Under the pieces are notes generated by a model. It saw only the letters and a program-made list of their open reading frames with translations. It was not told the DNA's origin and made no database searches. A program made the translations under genes and the position numbers. From Tubiluchus corallicola (Eukaryota > Priapulida > Priapulimorpha > Priapulimorphida > Tubiluchidae): a DNA stretch of 47,385 nucleotides. The stretch covers positions 4,404 to 51,788 of the forward strand of contig JAQGDQ010002423.1 of assembly GCA_030141605.1 (NCBI GenBank), in the 5' to 3' direction. Position 1 is the first letter of the stretch. Each line of letters opens with the position of its first letter. Shown in pieces: positions 1 to 9,635 of the stretch.

Positions 1-2362
1 TCTGCTTTTTTTCCTGTTGAGTTTGTAGTTGTTTTAAAGCTTGTAGTTGTTTTTCAATGTTTGGTAAATCCTGCTCCATTTGGGAAATAGTAGATGCTAC
101 TTCTTTTTGTGCTGTTTTTACTATTTGGGTAAGGTAAGGTAGGCTTTGTTTTACTTTATTTAAGTCTTGTTGTATAGTATTAAGGTTGGAGGTATCTTTT
201 GTTTTTTCTTTCAGCTGCTTGTATTCTGCTATTAGTTGGTTGCTATATTCCTTTGCTTTGTCCCCAGTTATAGCTTCTATTCTGCGTATGCCTGCCGCTA
301 TGGAGCTTTCTGATGTTATTTTGAATAGGCTTATCTCAGAAGTATTTTTCACGTGTATGCCGCCACACAACTCTATAGAGTCTCCAAATTTTATAGTTCT
401 TACTTTTTCACCATACTTTTCGCCAAAAAAGGCAATAGCTCCCATCTCTTGGGCTTCTTGCATAGTGGCTTTTCTTTTTTCTTCGAGGGGGATATTTGCA
501 AGTATAAGTTGATTGATTTTAAGTTCTACTTTTTGTAGTTCTTCTGCTGTAAGTTTTTGAAAGTGGCTAAAATCAAATCTCAAATAATTGGGATGCACCA
601 ACGATCCTTTTTGTTCTATATGTGTTCCAAGAGTTTCCCTTAGTATGTGGTGGAGTAGGTGAGTGGCTGTATGATTATTAGCAGAGTTTTGTCTACTGCA
701 AATGTTTACTACAGCTTCGAAAGTTGCTGTAAGGTTTGTGGGCAATTGTCCTGCGTGATGTATTATCAGATTATTCTCTTTGGTAGTATTAACTATTTTT
801 ATCTTTTCATTATTGTATTGTATGTATCCTGTGTCACCTACCTGTCCTCCTCCTTCAGGGTAAAAAGGAGACTGGTTAAAGACTAAATGATATATATTTT
901 TGTTTTTCTGTGTTACTTTTCGATGGCGGACTATTTTTATAGGATAGGTAGTGTGGTCATAACCTTTGAACTGGGTTGATTCATCTGTTTTTATTATTGT
1001 TGTCCAGTCAGTAGTTTCTGTTTTGGAGTCGTCCTTTGAGCGTTGTTTTTGTTTTTGCATTTCAGTTTTAAACTGTTCCCTGTCTACCGTCATTCCTTGT
1101 TCTTTTAGTATAAGCTCTGTAAGGTCTAAAGGAAAACCATAAGTATCATAAAGTTCAAAGGCTACTTTACCATTTATTTGAGTGATGTTATTGTCTTTGT
1201 TTTTTTCTATTATCTGGTTGAGAAGTTTTATCCCTATTTCAAGCGTATGAAGAAATGTGGTCTCTTCTTCTTTGATTACTTTAGTAATAAGTGTTTGTTG
1301 GGTTTTGAGTTCAGGGTATGCTTCTCCCATAGTATTTATAAGTGTAGGTACAACACTGTAAATAAAGGGCTGATTGAGATGCAAAAAGTTGTAACCATAA
1401 CGAATAGCTCTACGTAATATACGCCTGATAACATAGCCTGCTTTGTTGTTGGAAGGCAACTGCCCATCGGCAATAGAGAAAGTTACAGCTCTTAGATGGT
1501 CTGCAATAACGCGCATTGCTATATCTGTTTTTCCATCTTTTCCGTAGGAAATGTTTGCTATTTGAGCTATTTGAGAGATAAGAGGTTGAAATATATCTGT
1601 ATCGTAATTAGAGGTTTTTTGTTGTAGTGCACTGGTCAATCGTTCAAAGCCCATACCTGTATCTACATTTTTTTGTGGTAGAGGTTCAAGTGTTTTATCT
1701 GCTTTGCGGTTGTATTGTATAAACACGAGATTCCATATTTCTATCACCTCTGGATGGTCTTTATTTACGAGTGTTGCTCCATCTATCTTTTTTCGTTCTT
1801 TTTCGCTTCTTATATCTATATGTATCTCTGAGCAAGGTCCACAGGGGCCTGTATCTCCCATTTCCCAAAAGTTATCTTTTTTAGAGCCATTGAGTACTCT
1901 TTCTTTGGGCAAATACTTTTTCCACTGCTGAAAGGCTTCTTCATCTTTCCCTAAATTTTCTTTGGGGCTTCCTTCAAAAATAGTGGCGTACAATCTATTT
2001 TTGTCCATTTTAAGTCTATCTACTAAAAACTCCCAAGCCCATTCTATAGCTTCTTTTTTGAAGTAATCGCCAAACGACCAATTACCTAGCATCTCAAACA
2101 TTGTATGATGGTAGGTGTCGTGTCCTACTTCCTCCAAGTCGTTGTGTTTTCCCGATACTCTAAGGCACTTTTGCGAATTAGCAACTCTAAGATGCTTGGG
2201 GGTGGTATTGCCAAGAAATAAATCTTTGAATTGGTTCATTCCCGCATTGATAAACATTAGGCTAGGGTCATCTTTTACAATTATGGGAGCAGAATGCTGT
2301 ATATTATGTTGTTTTTCTTTAAAGAAATTTAAAAATGCTTGCCTTATCTCGTTTGCTTTCAT
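1..2362 (-). CDS. alaS: Alanine--tRNA ligase, 3' end beyond the window
   Basis: Charges tRNA-Ala with alanine in the cytosol and edits mischarged Ser/Gly. Translated from the ATG at 2362, the protein starts [14 protein letters not shown] and runs through the class II catalytic core ([53 protein letters not shown]), the RRAIRYG segment and the start of the editing domain ([17 protein letters not shown]). About 787 codons are present. The family is usually 870-880 residues, so only the C-terminal coiled coil/DHHA1 end is missing. The last visible residues are Q/K-rich coiled coil, as expected there. The many short plus-strand ORFs over this stretch are antisense shadows. Very sure. Confidence 0.97.
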   Translation of the reverse strand, partial: MKANEIRQAFLNFFKEKQHNIQHSAPIIVKDDPSLMFINAGMNQFKDLFLGNTTPKHLRVANSQKCLRVSGKHNDLEEVGHDTYHHTMFEMLGNWSFGDYFKKEAIEWAWEFLVDRLKMDKNRLYATIFEGSPKENLGKDEEAFQQWKKYLPKERVLNGSKKDNFWEMGDTGPCGPCSEIHIDIRSEKERKKIDGATLVNKDHPEVIEIWNLVFIQYNRKADKTLEPLPQKNVDTGMGFERLTSALQQKTSNYDTDIFQPLISQIAQIANISYGKDGKTDIAMRVIADHLRAVTFSIADGQLPSNNKAGYVIRRILRRAIRYGYNFLHLNQPFIYSVVPTLINTMGEAYPELKTQQTLITKVIKEEETTFLHTLEIGIKLLNQIIEKNKDNNITQINGKVAFELYDTYGFPLDLTELILKEQGMTVDREQFKTEMQKQKQRSKDDSKTETTDWTTIIKTDESTQFKGYDHTTYPIKIVRHRKVTQKNKNIYHLVFNQSPFYPEGGGQVGDTGYIQYNNEKIKIVNTTKENNLIIHHAGQLPTNLTATFEAVVNICSRQNSANNHTATHLLHHILRETLGTHIEQKGSLVHPNYLRFDFSHFQKLTAEELQKVELKINQLILANIPLEEKRKATMQEAQEMGAIAFFGEKYGEKVRTIKFGDSIELCGGIHVKNTSEISLFKITSESSIAAGIRRIEAITGDKAKEYSNQLIAEYKQLKEKTKDTSNLNTIQQDLNKVKQSLPYLTQIVKTAQKEVASTISQMEQDLPNIEKQLQALKQLQTQQEKKQ

Positions 2363-2444
2363 TGTAATATTCTTGTTTCATATACTATTTTAAGGAACTA
2401 CACGCAGTTTAATGATATTTCAATACATTAGCTATTGCGAGCTT

Positions 2445-2565
2445 TTGCAGTTTTCTTTGTGCTAAGAATAACGATAGCAAGGTGCAACAGAGTTTACTAA
2501 GCACATATATCTACTATGATTACCTTGGTGTATATTTGCATATAGTTGCCTAAAAAAATGCATAA
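2445..2565. repeat. Diverged dispersed intergenic repeat, copy 1
   Basis: This part of the alaS/MORN-gene spacer can be aligned by eye with 46880-46985 (shared ATAGCAAGG-like, TACTAT and TTGCATATAGTTGCCT blocks) and more weakly with 39738-39822. Identity is partial. It lies in the untranslated leader of alaS if the -7 box at 2585-2592 is used. Confidence 0.4.
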
Positions 2566-2584
2566 TTTTTTTTCTTATGGAGAG

Positions 2585-2592
2585 CAAAGATA
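2585..2592 (-). promoter_or_regulatory. Candidate -7 box for alaS
   Basis: TATCTTTG on the minus strand fits the Bacteroidota -7 consensus TAnnTTTG. It would give a leader of about 215 nt before alaS. No clear -33 TTTG lies at the right distance, so this is only moderately supported. Confidence 0.4.
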
Positions 2593-2644
2593 CAAAATAA
2601 AGAGGTTTTGTCATTATTATTTCTGTTGTATAATTTTATTAAAT

Positions 2645-2652
2645 TATCTTTG
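2645..2652 (+). promoter_or_regulatory. -7 box for the MORN-repeat gene
   Basis: TATCTTTG matches TAnnTTTG exactly and lies about 38 nt before the ATG at 2690. A TTG at 2626-2628, 16 nt upstream, is a possible but short-spaced -33 element. Confidence 0.5.
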
Positions 2653-2689
2653 AATATCTTTAAAAGATTCGAATTTTTAAAAGTATTTT

Positions 2690-3565
2690 ATGTTGCGGTT
2701 TATATTCATATTTATTTTCCTCTACGGAGTAGTGAAAAGTAATTTTGCACAGGATTTTTTTGATACTACAGCTCCTCAGTCTTATAGAGACAAACAACTG
2801 AAAGAAAAAGGTTTTAATAAAGTGGATGAGAATGGAATGAAACAAGGTGTATGGAAGAAATATTATGGGAATGGCAGCCTGAAATATGAAGCTAACTTTG
2901 TGGATGATAAGCCAGTGGGCGAAGTGAAACGATATTACCCTAATGGCTTCATAAGAGTGAAACTTTATTATCCAACAACAGATGCCAGTGCTTTGTCAGG
3001 CAGACAGGATTCAGTGAGAGCTGTTTTGTATGATGAAAAGGGAAAGAAAACAGCAGAAGGAGTGTATGTGAATAATAAAAAAGAAAATGAGTGGAGGTAT
3101 TTTTCCGAAAACGGACTTTTGGTATCAACAGAGGTGTATAAAAATGGTTATAAAAATGGTTGGGAGAAAAAATATTTTAAGAATGGTAAAATATACGAAG
3201 AAACAATGTGGGTAAAGGATATGAAAAATGGCAAAGAAAGGAAGTTTTATTTTTCAGGAAAAGTGCAAATGGAGGCGAATTATGAAAATGATATGTTAAC
3301 GGGACGTTTTAGCAATTTTTTTGAGGATGGAATTTTAAAAATAGAAGGACATTATGTAAATGATAAAAGGAATGGAGAATGGAAGTTTTTTAAAAATAAT
3401 GGAGAGTTGGACTATATAATGATATATAATGATGGAACGGTTGTAAATATTGAAGAGCTGGAAGAACGTCAACGTAAAGAGTTTGAAGAATACGAAAAGA
3501 ACAAACACTTGCTAAAAGATCCTGAAAAATATAGAGAGAATGTAGATGGGTATTTGTCTAAGTAA
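2690..3565 (+). CDS. Secreted MORN-repeat (YwqK-type) protein
   Basis: 291 residues. An N-terminal signal peptide (MLRFIFIFIFLYGVVKSNFAQ) suggests export to the periplasm or surface. The rest is a series of MORN_2/YwqK-type repeats of the form G.W..Y...G.L..E..Y..G...G...Y (for example GVWKKYYGNGSLKYEANF, NEWRYFSENGLLVSTEVYKN, NGWEKKYFKNGKIYEETMW), ending in a charged E/K-rich tail. Databases often label such proteins 'toxin-antitoxin YwqK family antitoxin', but no partner toxin gene is next to it, so that label should not be read as function. MORN repeats usually mediate protein or lipid contacts. It is transcribed alone, divergently from alaS. Confidence 0.8.
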   Translation: MLRFIFIFIFLYGVVKSNFAQDFFDTTAPQSYRDKQLKEKGFNKVDENGMKQGVWKKYYGNGSLKYEANFVDDKPVGEVKRYYPNGFIRVKLYYPTTDASALSGRQDSVRAVLYDEKGKKTAEGVYVNNKKENEWRYFSENGLLVSTEVYKNGYKNGWEKKYFKNGKIYEETMWVKDMKNGKERKFYFSGKVQMEANYENDMLTGRFSNFFEDGILKIEGHYVNDKRNGEWKFFKNNGELDYIMIYNDGTVVNIEELEERQRKEFEEYEKNKHLLKDPEKYRENVDGYLSK

Positions 3566-3731
3566 TAGTTTTTTGTTTAAGTAAAAGCTAATATTTAGGA
3601 ATTAAAATTTTTCACTTAAGATAATAATGCGAAAGTTTTTTCAGGCACTATCCTAAATTTTTCGTAAAGCATCTTTTGGGTTACTTTAATTGTGTTGTTA
3701 AAGATAGAAATAAATTGGTTAAGTATAATTT

Positions 3732-3748
3732 CCCAGTTATAAACTGGG
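3732..3748. other. Small perfect hairpin between convergent genes
   Basis: CCCAGTT-ATA-AACTGGG, a 7-bp stem with a 3-nt loop, in the 240-bp spacer between the convergent MORN gene and the nuclease gene. There is no U-run on either side, so it is not a typical intrinsic terminator. Confidence 0.3.
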
Positions 3749-3805
3749 CTTGTCCATTTTTGAGTTGCTTGCCTATATTAAAGAATAGAGACTTTACACA
3801 AAATC

Positions 3806-4894
3806 CTAGACAATGGGCTTTTTTTCACTGGGAACTAAACCTAATTTATTTATTATTTCGTGGGTAAGTTCTAAGTTTTCATGAACTTTGAGAACTTCTT
3901 GATAATCCCATAACTTTAATTTTCCTTGTAAATCTTTAATGATTTCTGCTTGTTCTTCTATCTTTCCTAATTGGTCTTTATCAGATACAGCAACAATTCC
4001 TTGCACAGAAGGATTATTTAATGACTTCAATAGGTTTATAAGTAAACTATCTATACTTCCACTTGTTTGCACTTCAAATACATAAGTTATCGTTCCCATA
4101 TTCCCTATTTTAGTATCCCATATAGTGTCTACTCTTGAACCAGTTGCTATTTTCTTTTCTATTTCTGCATTGAAGCCTAAGAAAAATCCTATTTCTTTTA
4201 ATTTATCTCTAATATCGTTGTGTATAAATTCTTTTTTATCTGTTAGTATGTCTTCTTTTTGTTTGATGTTGGATTGTATGTTACTTAGGTTGGTCTCCAT
4301 TTGTAGTTCATCCCATATAAAGTAATCTACTGCCAAGTGCGAACAATCTTCAAAGCCCATTTTTTTCATTTCTTGAGCTATTTCATTACTGACATTACAT
4401 ATATTGTTGTATTTTTTGCCATCAAGTTGATAGTCGTATCTTGGTAAGTTTTCTACTTCTAGATAATTTAAAGCAACTAAGGCTCTTCTGTTCCAAATAG
4501 CAAATTTTTCAGGATACATTTTACATAGTAATTCACTTATCATAGCAGGTCCCATACCTTTTATATTTTTGCGAAAATTATCCCATCTTTTTTCTATGGG
4601 GTCATCTTCCCATATTAAATTGGCTAATTGTGCCTTTATTTTATCTAGATCATTATCAGTTAATAGACTGTTTATAACATATTGTTTGTTGCCCCAGAAT
4701 GACATTGCCCAAAGCGATGATATATATTCGCTGAATGTTTCTTCATCTATTGATAATAGTTTTTCTTTGGTGAATGATTGATAATAAGCGATTATATTTC
4801 TTCTTTCTTGCAGGTCTTCGTTAGCTTTGGTTGTGTTTTTTGATAAGTTCTTTTTGAATTTTTTTAAATGTTTTTGTAATAGTTTTTTATTCAT
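3806..4894 (-). CDS. Putative PD-(D/E)XK nuclease with HhH-like N-terminal half
   Basis: 362 residues; I do not recognise a named family. Residues about 108-140 (KGMGPAMISELLCKMYPEKF, then AIWNRRALVALNYL) look like a helix-hairpin-helix/DNA-glycosylase-like DNA-binding segment. Residues about 205-225 look coiled-coil. Residues about 229-325 have the order of a restriction-endonuclease-like fold: KLKEIGFFLGFNAEIEKK, RVDTIWDTKIG (Asp256), then ITYVFEVQTSGS (E274-x-Q276), followed by LLKSLNNPSVQGIVAVS. The third position is Gln instead of Lys, a known variation in this fold. It starts 25 nt after kdsB and may be cotranscribed with kdnA-kdsB. It could be a solitary defence or repair nuclease. The function is inferred from motifs only. 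Confidence 0.55.
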   Translation of the reverse strand: MNKKLLQKHLKKFKKNLSKNTTKANEDLQERRNIIAYYQSFTKEKLLSIDEETFSEYISSLWAMSFWGNKQYVINSLLTDNDLDKIKAQLANLIWEDDPIEKRWDNFRKNIKGMGPAMISELLCKMYPEKFAIWNRRALVALNYLEVENLPRYDYQLDGKKYNNICNVSNEIAQEMKKMGFEDCSHLAVDYFIWDELQMETNLSNIQSNIKQKEDILTDKKEFIHNDIRDKLKEIGFFLGFNAEIEKKIATGSRVDTIWDTKIGNMGTITYVFEVQTSGSIDSLLINLLKSLNNPSVQGIVAVSDKDQLGKIEEQAEIIKDLQGKLKLWDYQEVLKVHENLELTHEIINKLGLVPSEKKPIV

Positions 4895-4919
4895 TGTCTT
4901 AAGTCTTAAAATTGTAAGT

Positions 4920-5660
4920 TTAAAGTTTATTTTCTTTAATTAACCTATTTGCATTTTTCAAGTCTTCTGGGGTATCTATTTCAATACCCATATATTGTGT
5001 GATGATACACTTTATATTTAGCCCATTTTCCAAAAGGCGTAGAGGTTCTAACTTTTCGGTACTTTCTAAAAGGCTTACATCCATATGATAAAAATCTAAT
5101 AGAGCTTTTCGCCTGAAAGCATAAATACCAATATGTTCATAAAACTTTACACCTGTATTTTTATCTCTTGGATAAGGTATAGGTGAGCGTGAAAAATAAA
5201 GAGCAAATTGTTGAAGGTCTGTTACTACTTTTACGTAATTGGGGTCATTTATTTGTTTTTCGTCTGTCATTACCTGCATCAAAGTAGCTACATCTACTTT
5301 ATCAGCATCTTTTCCTTCGAAGGCTTTTAACAAGTCTTGTAGAGCTTTTTTGTTGGTAAAAGGCTCATCTCCCTGTATATTGACAATAACATCGGCTTCT
5401 ATATTTTCTGTTGCCTCTGCTATGCGGTCGGTGCCGCATTCGTGTTGTTTTTGGCTCATTATGGCTTTTCCTCCATTACTGACTATTTCATCATATATTT
5501 GAGGGCTATCGGTTACCACATATACCTCATCAAACAAATGTGTTTTTAGGCTATTTTCATAGGTAGTGCGTATTACTGTTTTGTCTCCCAGTTTTGCCAT
5601 CAACTTAGCAGGGAAGCGTGTGGCTTCATAGCGGGCAGGTATAAGGGCTACTATTTTCAT
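4920..5660 (-). CDS. kdsB: CMP-Kdo (or CMP-8-amino-Kdo) synthetase
   Basis: 246 residues, the usual length. It activates Kdo with CTP to CMP-Kdo in the cytoplasm for lipid A-core assembly. Diagnostic motifs are the N-terminal nucleotide-binding MKIVALIPARYEATRFPAKL, the SQKQHECGTDRIAEA segment, VIVNIQGDEPF, YFSRSPIPYPRDK and a C-terminal EIDTPEDL. The start lies 3 nt downstream of the kdnA stop, so the two are translated together. Because its partner is a KdnA-type aminotransferase, the preferred substrate may be 8-amino-Kdo, as reported for Shewanella. That point is inference from context. Confidence 0.93.
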   Translation of the reverse strand: MKIVALIPARYEATRFPAKLMAKLGDKTVIRTTYENSLKTHLFDEVYVVTDSPQIYDEIVSNGGKAIMSQKQHECGTDRIAEATENIEADVIVNIQGDEPFTNKKALQDLLKAFEGKDADKVDVATLMQVMTDEKQINDPNYVKVVTDLQQFALYFSRSPIPYPRDKNTGVKFYEHIGIYAFRRKALLDFYHMDVSLLESTEKLEPLRLLENGLNIKCIITQYMGIEIDTPEDLKNANRLIKENKL

Positions 5661-5663
5661 TTG

Positions 5664-6854
5664 CTAAACAACGGATTTTAGAACTTCAAACATTTTTTCT
5701 GCTCTTTGCTTTACTTCTTCTTCTGTCCAAGAGAGTTTAATAAGGCAAGATATATTTTTGCTCATAATGTCATCCGATTGACTTAAATTTAAATTGTTGT
5801 AATCTATTTTACTCAACAACTGTGTAGGGTACTTAGCTAAGATTTTCATTTCTTTAAGGTGTTGCCACTTGCGTATATAGTGCCAGTTGTTGTCGTACCA
5901 GTAGAATGCTCCATCAATACCAGCTTCAGCCAATTTTTTACTTGCTTGTCGTGTTTGCTCTTCAGTAGGTAAAAAGAATGACAAAAATGATGCGTTATCA
6001 CCCTTTTCATCAGGAATACGACGAAACTTTATTGCTGGAATTTCTTTGAGCTTATCTTTCAATATCTTTTTATTTCTTCTTTGTATTTCAAGTATCTGTT
6101 GTGTTTTTCTTATCTGTGCCAATCCTACTGCAGCGTGCAGTTCGCTTATACGGTAATTGTAGCCAATGAAAGGATGTGTTTCTGCTCCACGGTCGTTGCC
6201 TATATGGTCGTGTCCGTGGTCAGAGTAGGCATCTGCCTTTGTATATAAATCTTTGTTGTTGGTTATTACTGCCCCGCCTTCTCCACAGGTAACAGTTTTT
6301 ACAAAATCGAAAGAGTAGCAGCCCATATCTCCAAACGAACCTATTGTTTGTCCCTTATAGCTTGCTCCGTAAGCTTGGCAGGCATCTTCTATAAGTTTAA
6401 GATTATGCTTATCGCAAAGTTTTTTTATCTTGTCTATTTGTGCCATAGAACCGCACATATGTACAGGTATTACAGCCTTAGTTTTTGGGGTGATGGCTTT
6501 TTCTATGGCTTGTGGAGATAGGCAAAGTGTTTCATCAATATCGGCAAAAACAGGAGTTGCCCCTGCTGTGAGAACTGCCTCAAATGTAGCTACAAAAGTA
6601 AAAGGAGGAAGGATGACTTCATCTCCTGCTCCAATACCACAGCAAGCCAGAGCAATATTGAGTGCAGATGTTCCATTGGCACAAAGCTGAGTGTACTTTA
6701 CATTGAGTGTTTTACATAATTCTTCTTCCAGCTCTTTGGCTTTCCAATGTCCATTTCTCGCTGCATCAAAATTATAACGCATTAGAATACCAGTTTCTAA
6801 TACATCTAATACTTCTTTTTTTTCTTTATCATCAAATATTTCAAATCCGGGCAT
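5664..6854 (-). CDS. kdnA: KdnA-type 8-amino-3,8-dideoxy-octulosonate aminotransferase
   Basis: 396-residue PLP enzyme of the DegT/DnrJ/EryC1/StrS class. The Schiff-base lysine is Lys186 in SFDFVKTVTCGEGGAVIT. Other family motifs are CANGTSALNIAL, LPPFTFVATFEAVL, IEDACQAYGA and the YNYRISELHAAVGLAQI segment. The FDFVKTVTCGEGG signature and the tight coupling to kdsB point to KdnA, which transaminates 8-oxo-Kdo to 8-amino-Kdo for LPS, over generic sugar aminotransferases. The partner dehydrogenase KdnB is not in this window. It is first gene of the leftward operon kdnA-kdsB-nuclease. The aminotransferase fold is certain; the KdnA assignment is likely. Confidence 0.85.
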   Translation of the reverse strand: MPGFEIFDDKEKKEVLDVLETGILMRYNFDAARNGHWKAKELEEELCKTLNVKYTQLCANGTSALNIALACCGIGAGDEVILPPFTFVATFEAVLTAGATPVFADIDETLCLSPQAIEKAITPKTKAVIPVHMCGSMAQIDKIKKLCDKHNLKLIEDACQAYGASYKGQTIGSFGDMGCYSFDFVKTVTCGEGGAVITNNKDLYTKADAYSDHGHDHIGNDRGAETHPFIGYNYRISELHAAVGLAQIRKTQQILEIQRRNKKILKDKLKEIPAIKFRRIPDEKGDNASFLSFFLPTEEQTRQASKKLAEAGIDGAFYWYDNNWHYIRKWQHLKEMKILAKYPTQLLSKIDYNNLNLSQSDDIMSKNISCLIKLSWTEEEVKQRAEKMFEVLKSVV

Positions 6855-6882
6855 ATTATTGTTTTTTTATTATTTCAAACTA

Positions 6883-6890
6883 CAAAGATA
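6883..6890 (-). promoter_or_regulatory. -7 box for the kdnA operon
   Basis: TATCTTTG on the minus strand (TAnnTTTG), about 30 nt before the kdnA ATG. No convincing -33 box is seen at the usual spacing. Confidence 0.45.
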
Positions 6891-7040
6891 TGAAAATCGT
6901 GTCAAGTAGAATAATAATATATAAGCTGGTGGTAAATGGCTTGTTATACCAGCAAAAACAGATGTTTTCTAAGTTTTTAGGCTTTATGTATTTTGTTGTT
7001 GCAAGATTTAGGAATGACAATAATTAATTTATATGTTTTT

Positions 7041-7073
7041 TTTGTGTATTTATGTATTATTTTGTTATACTTG
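7041..7073 (+). promoter_or_regulatory. Promoter of the small secreted-protein gene
   Basis: TTTG (7041-7044), a 21-nt spacer, then TATACTTG (7066-7073), one mismatch from TAnnTTTG. The ATG follows at 7149. This argues that the longer upstream reading frame from 6993 is not translated. Confidence 0.5.
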
Positions 7074-7148
7074 CATTTTATGATTCTAATATTTTTTAGT
7101 TTTTGTACAATTAACTTAATTTTTAATACACATTTAAAATTTTTAACA

Positions 7149-7532
7149 ATGAAAAGCTTAATTTATCTATGTTTTGCCGTTTTTTTATTAAACGCAACAA
7201 CTTCTGCAAATGCACAAGACAAAAAACTAAAAAGACCTAAAGATATAAAAGAAAAAGAATTTGATAATTTTAAAAACACTTCTTTTAACATTTATGAAAA
7301 AACTCTTGACTATAAAGCAATAAAAGAAGGAGAAAAAAAACTAACGTTGGAGGAAATAGCAGAAGTAGAAGAACTGAAAAATGATATAGCAACATTACAA
7401 GAAGAAGGAGAAAAATTGCTTACAAAAGCAAAAAGTTTAAGTGTTATGAAAGCCCCCAAAGCAACAAGTAACACATCTAAATCAATACAAGCATTAGCTG
7501 AAGCATCTAAAATAATTGCAAGTATTATTTAG
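7149..7532 (+). CDS. Small secreted helical protein, unknown function
   Basis: 127 residues from the ATG at 7149. I chose this start because it gives a clean signal peptide (MKSLIYLCFAVFLLNATTSA, then NAQ) and lies downstream of the promoter. The mature part is Lys/Glu-rich and mostly helical, with KEKEFDNFKNTSFNIYEKTL and a central coiled-coil-like stretch around LEEIAEVEELKNDIATLQEE. The C-terminus is Ala/Ser-rich. I recognise no domain. It stands alone between kdnA (divergent) and parE and has its own strong terminator. It is probably periplasmic; the function is unknown. Confidence 0.75.
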   Translation: MKSLIYLCFAVFLLNATTSANAQDKKLKRPKDIKEKEFDNFKNTSFNIYEKTLDYKAIKEGEKKLTLEEIAEVEELKNDIATLQEEGEKLLTKAKSLSVMKAPKATSNTSKSIQALAEASKIIASII

Positions 7533-7572
7533 CAAAGATTGAGAGAGCAATCATTAAACTGCTCAACTATTG

Positions 7573-7604
7573 AAAAAGGGATGTAAACTTACATCCCTTT
7601 TTTT
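7573..7604 (+). terminator. Strong intrinsic terminator
   Basis: Perfect 13-bp stem (7573-7585 with 7590-7602), 4-nt loop, containing GGGATGTA/TACATCCC and running into seven T's. It ends the small secreted-protein transcript before parE. Confidence 0.9.
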
Positions 7605-7746
7605 GTGCTTTTTCTTGTACTTGAAGATAAGTTGAAGAATATTTTTTTGTGGCAGGGTTTATAAATTTACAAACTTTGCACAAAATATTTTATACCAAAC
7701 TTCTTTTCTGTTAGTAAAAAACCTACATTATATATTCATTTTTCAA

Positions 7747-7754
7747 TACCTTTG
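7747..7754 (+). promoter_or_regulatory. -7 box that decides the parE start
   Basis: TACCTTTG matches TAnnTTTG exactly. Transcription would start about 6-8 nt downstream, so the TTG start at 7752 lies inside the promoter. The ATG at 7770 is the true start, with a very short leader. Confidence 0.55.
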
Positions 7755-7769
7755 CAAGAAAAAAATGAA

Positions 7770-9614
7770 ATGACTACACAGTACTCTGAAGATTCTATTA
7801 AAACCCTTGACTGGAAGGAACATATTCGTCGTCGTCCGGGGATGTATATTGGCAAATTAGGCGATGGCACTTCGCCTGACGATGGTATTTACATCCTTCT
7901 TAAAGAAGTAATGGACAATTCTATTGACGAGTTTATGATGGGAGCAGGCAAGCAAATTTCTATCATTAGAAGCGATTACACAGTAACTATTAGAGATGAA
8001 GGACGTGGTATACCATTAGGCAAGTTGGAGGATGTATCTTCTAAAATGAACACAGGGGCAAAATACGATTCTAAGGCTTTCAAAAAATCAGTAGGTTTAA
8101 ATGGTGTAGGTATTAAAGCTGTGAATGCTTTGTCAAGTTATTTCAAAATACAATCTTTTCGAGACAAACAATCAAAAACCATAGAGTTTAAACGAGGTAG
8201 TATCACAACACAAACAAAAATAGAACCTACTGCACAAATCAATGGTACAGAAGTAACTTTTATTCCTGATGCTGATATATTTGGCAGCTATCATTTTATA
8301 AATTCGTATATAGAAACTTTTGTAAAAAATTATACATATCTTAATAGGGGCCTAACTATCAAACTCGATGACATTAAATATAGTTCTACAAATGGTTTGA
8401 AAGATTTGCTCAACACCAAAATTACTGAACAAAATCTTTATCCCATCATCCATTTAGAAGGCGAAGACATAGAAATAGCACTTACGCACGGCAACCATTA
8501 CGGAGAAGAGTATTACACATTTGTCAATGGGCAGCATACTACGCAGGGGGGAACACATCTTGTAGCTTTTCGCGAGGCTTATATCAGAACTATTAGAGAG
8601 TTTTATAACAAAAATTTTGATGCTTCTGATATACGCACCTCTATTATAGTAGCTTTAAGTATTAAGGTAGAAGAGCCTGTGTTTGAATCGCAAACCAAAA
8701 CGAAACTTGGCTCAAAAGATATTTCACCCAATGGACAAAGCGTCAAAAACTTTATAAACGACTTTGTAAAGACACAGTTAGACAATTACTTACATAAAAA
8801 TTCAGACACAGCAGAAATACTTTTGAAACGCATACAAGATTCTGAAAAAGAACGTAAAGCCATTTTTGGAATTAAAAAACTTTCACGCGAACGAGCCAAG
8901 AAAGCGAGCCTGCACAATAAAAAACTGAGAGACAGTAGAGTCCATTACAACTCAAAGCACCCAAGGAAAAAAGAAACTGCTATATTTATCACCGAAGGAG
9001 ACTCAGCTAGTGGCTCTATCACAAAGTCGCGCGATGTAAACACACAAGCTGTATTCAGCCTCAAAGGAAAACCTCTCAACTGCTATGGGCTTACAAAAAA
9101 AATAGTATATGAGAACGAAGAATTTAGCCTATTACAAGCAGCTCTCAACATAGAGGAAGGTATTGAAGAATTGCGTTACAACAACGTTATTATTGCTACT
9201 GATGCTGATGTAGATGGTATGCACATACGATTGTTGTTGATTACTTTTTTCTTGCAGTTTTTCCCTGACCTTGTGCGTAATGGGCATTTGCATATATTGC
9301 AAACACCACTTTTTCGAGTAAGGAACAAGACTAAGACGCACTATTGCTATACTGATGAAGAAAGAAAAAAGGCTATTGCTACATTAGGTAAAAATCCAGA
9401 AATAACTAGGTTTAAAGGACTAGGTGAAATATCCCCTGATGAGTTTAAGCATTTTATAGGTAAGGATATAAAGCTGGAGCCTGTAATACTGAATGGTACT
9501 ACTACTATAAATAAGCTATTAGAATTTTATATGGGTAAAAATACTCCTGATAGGCAAAAATTTATCATCAATAACCTACATATAGAACAAGATAAAGTAC
9601 AGGAGGCGGTGTAA
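7770..9614 (+). CDS. parE: DNA topoisomerase IV subunit B
   Basis: 614 residues from the ATG at 7770. ATPase subunit of topoisomerase IV, which decatenates daughter chromosomes. The N-terminal GHKL ATPase shows [28 protein letters not shown] and [13 protein letters not shown]. The transducer contains QTKTKLGS. The C-terminal TOPRIM region has [15 protein letters not shown] and the [10 protein letters not shown] metal motif, ending with RFKGLGE. The length and compact C-terminus fit the Bacteroidota ParE type more than GyrB, and parC lies just downstream. A degraded methyltransferase gene now separates the pair. Confidence 0.93.
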   Translation: MTTQYSEDSIKTLDWKEHIRRRPGMYIGKLGDGTSPDDGIYILLKEVMDNSIDEFMMGAGKQISIIRSDYTVTIRDEGRGIPLGKLEDVSSKMNTGAKYDSKAFKKSVGLNGVGIKAVNALSSYFKIQSFRDKQSKTIEFKRGSITTQTKIEPTAQINGTEVTFIPDADIFGSYHFINSYIETFVKNYTYLNRGLTIKLDDIKYSSTNGLKDLLNTKITEQNLYPIIHLEGEDIEIALTHGNHYGEEYYTFVNGQHTTQGGTHLVAFREAYIRTIREFYNKNFDASDIRTSIIVALSIKVEEPVFESQTKTKLGSKDISPNGQSVKNFINDFVKTQLDNYLHKNSDTAEILLKRIQDSEKERKAIFGIKKLSRERAKKASLHNKKLRDSRVHYNSKHPRKKETAIFITEGDSASGSITKSRDVNTQAVFSLKGKPLNCYGLTKKIVYENEEFSLLQAALNIEEGIEELRYNNVIIATDADVDGMHIRLLLITFFLQFFPDLVRNGHLHILQTPLFRVRNKTKTHYCYTDEERKKAIATLGKNPEITRFKGLGEISPDEFKHFIGKDIKLEPVILNGTTTINKLLEFYMGKNTPDRQKFIINNLHIEQDKVQEAV

Positions 9615-9635
9615 AATACAATAAGGTTTAAAATT

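Noticed and set aside
186-2393. Plus-strand ORFs in the first 2.4 kb
   Set aside because: All lie antisense to the strongly supported alaS frame.
3676-3867. 63-codon ORF after the MORN gene
   Set aside because: No start signal, no recognisable protein features, and it overlaps the nuclease end.
7752-7769. TTG start giving six extra parE residues
   Set aside because: It lies inside an exact -7 box; the ATG at 7770 is better.
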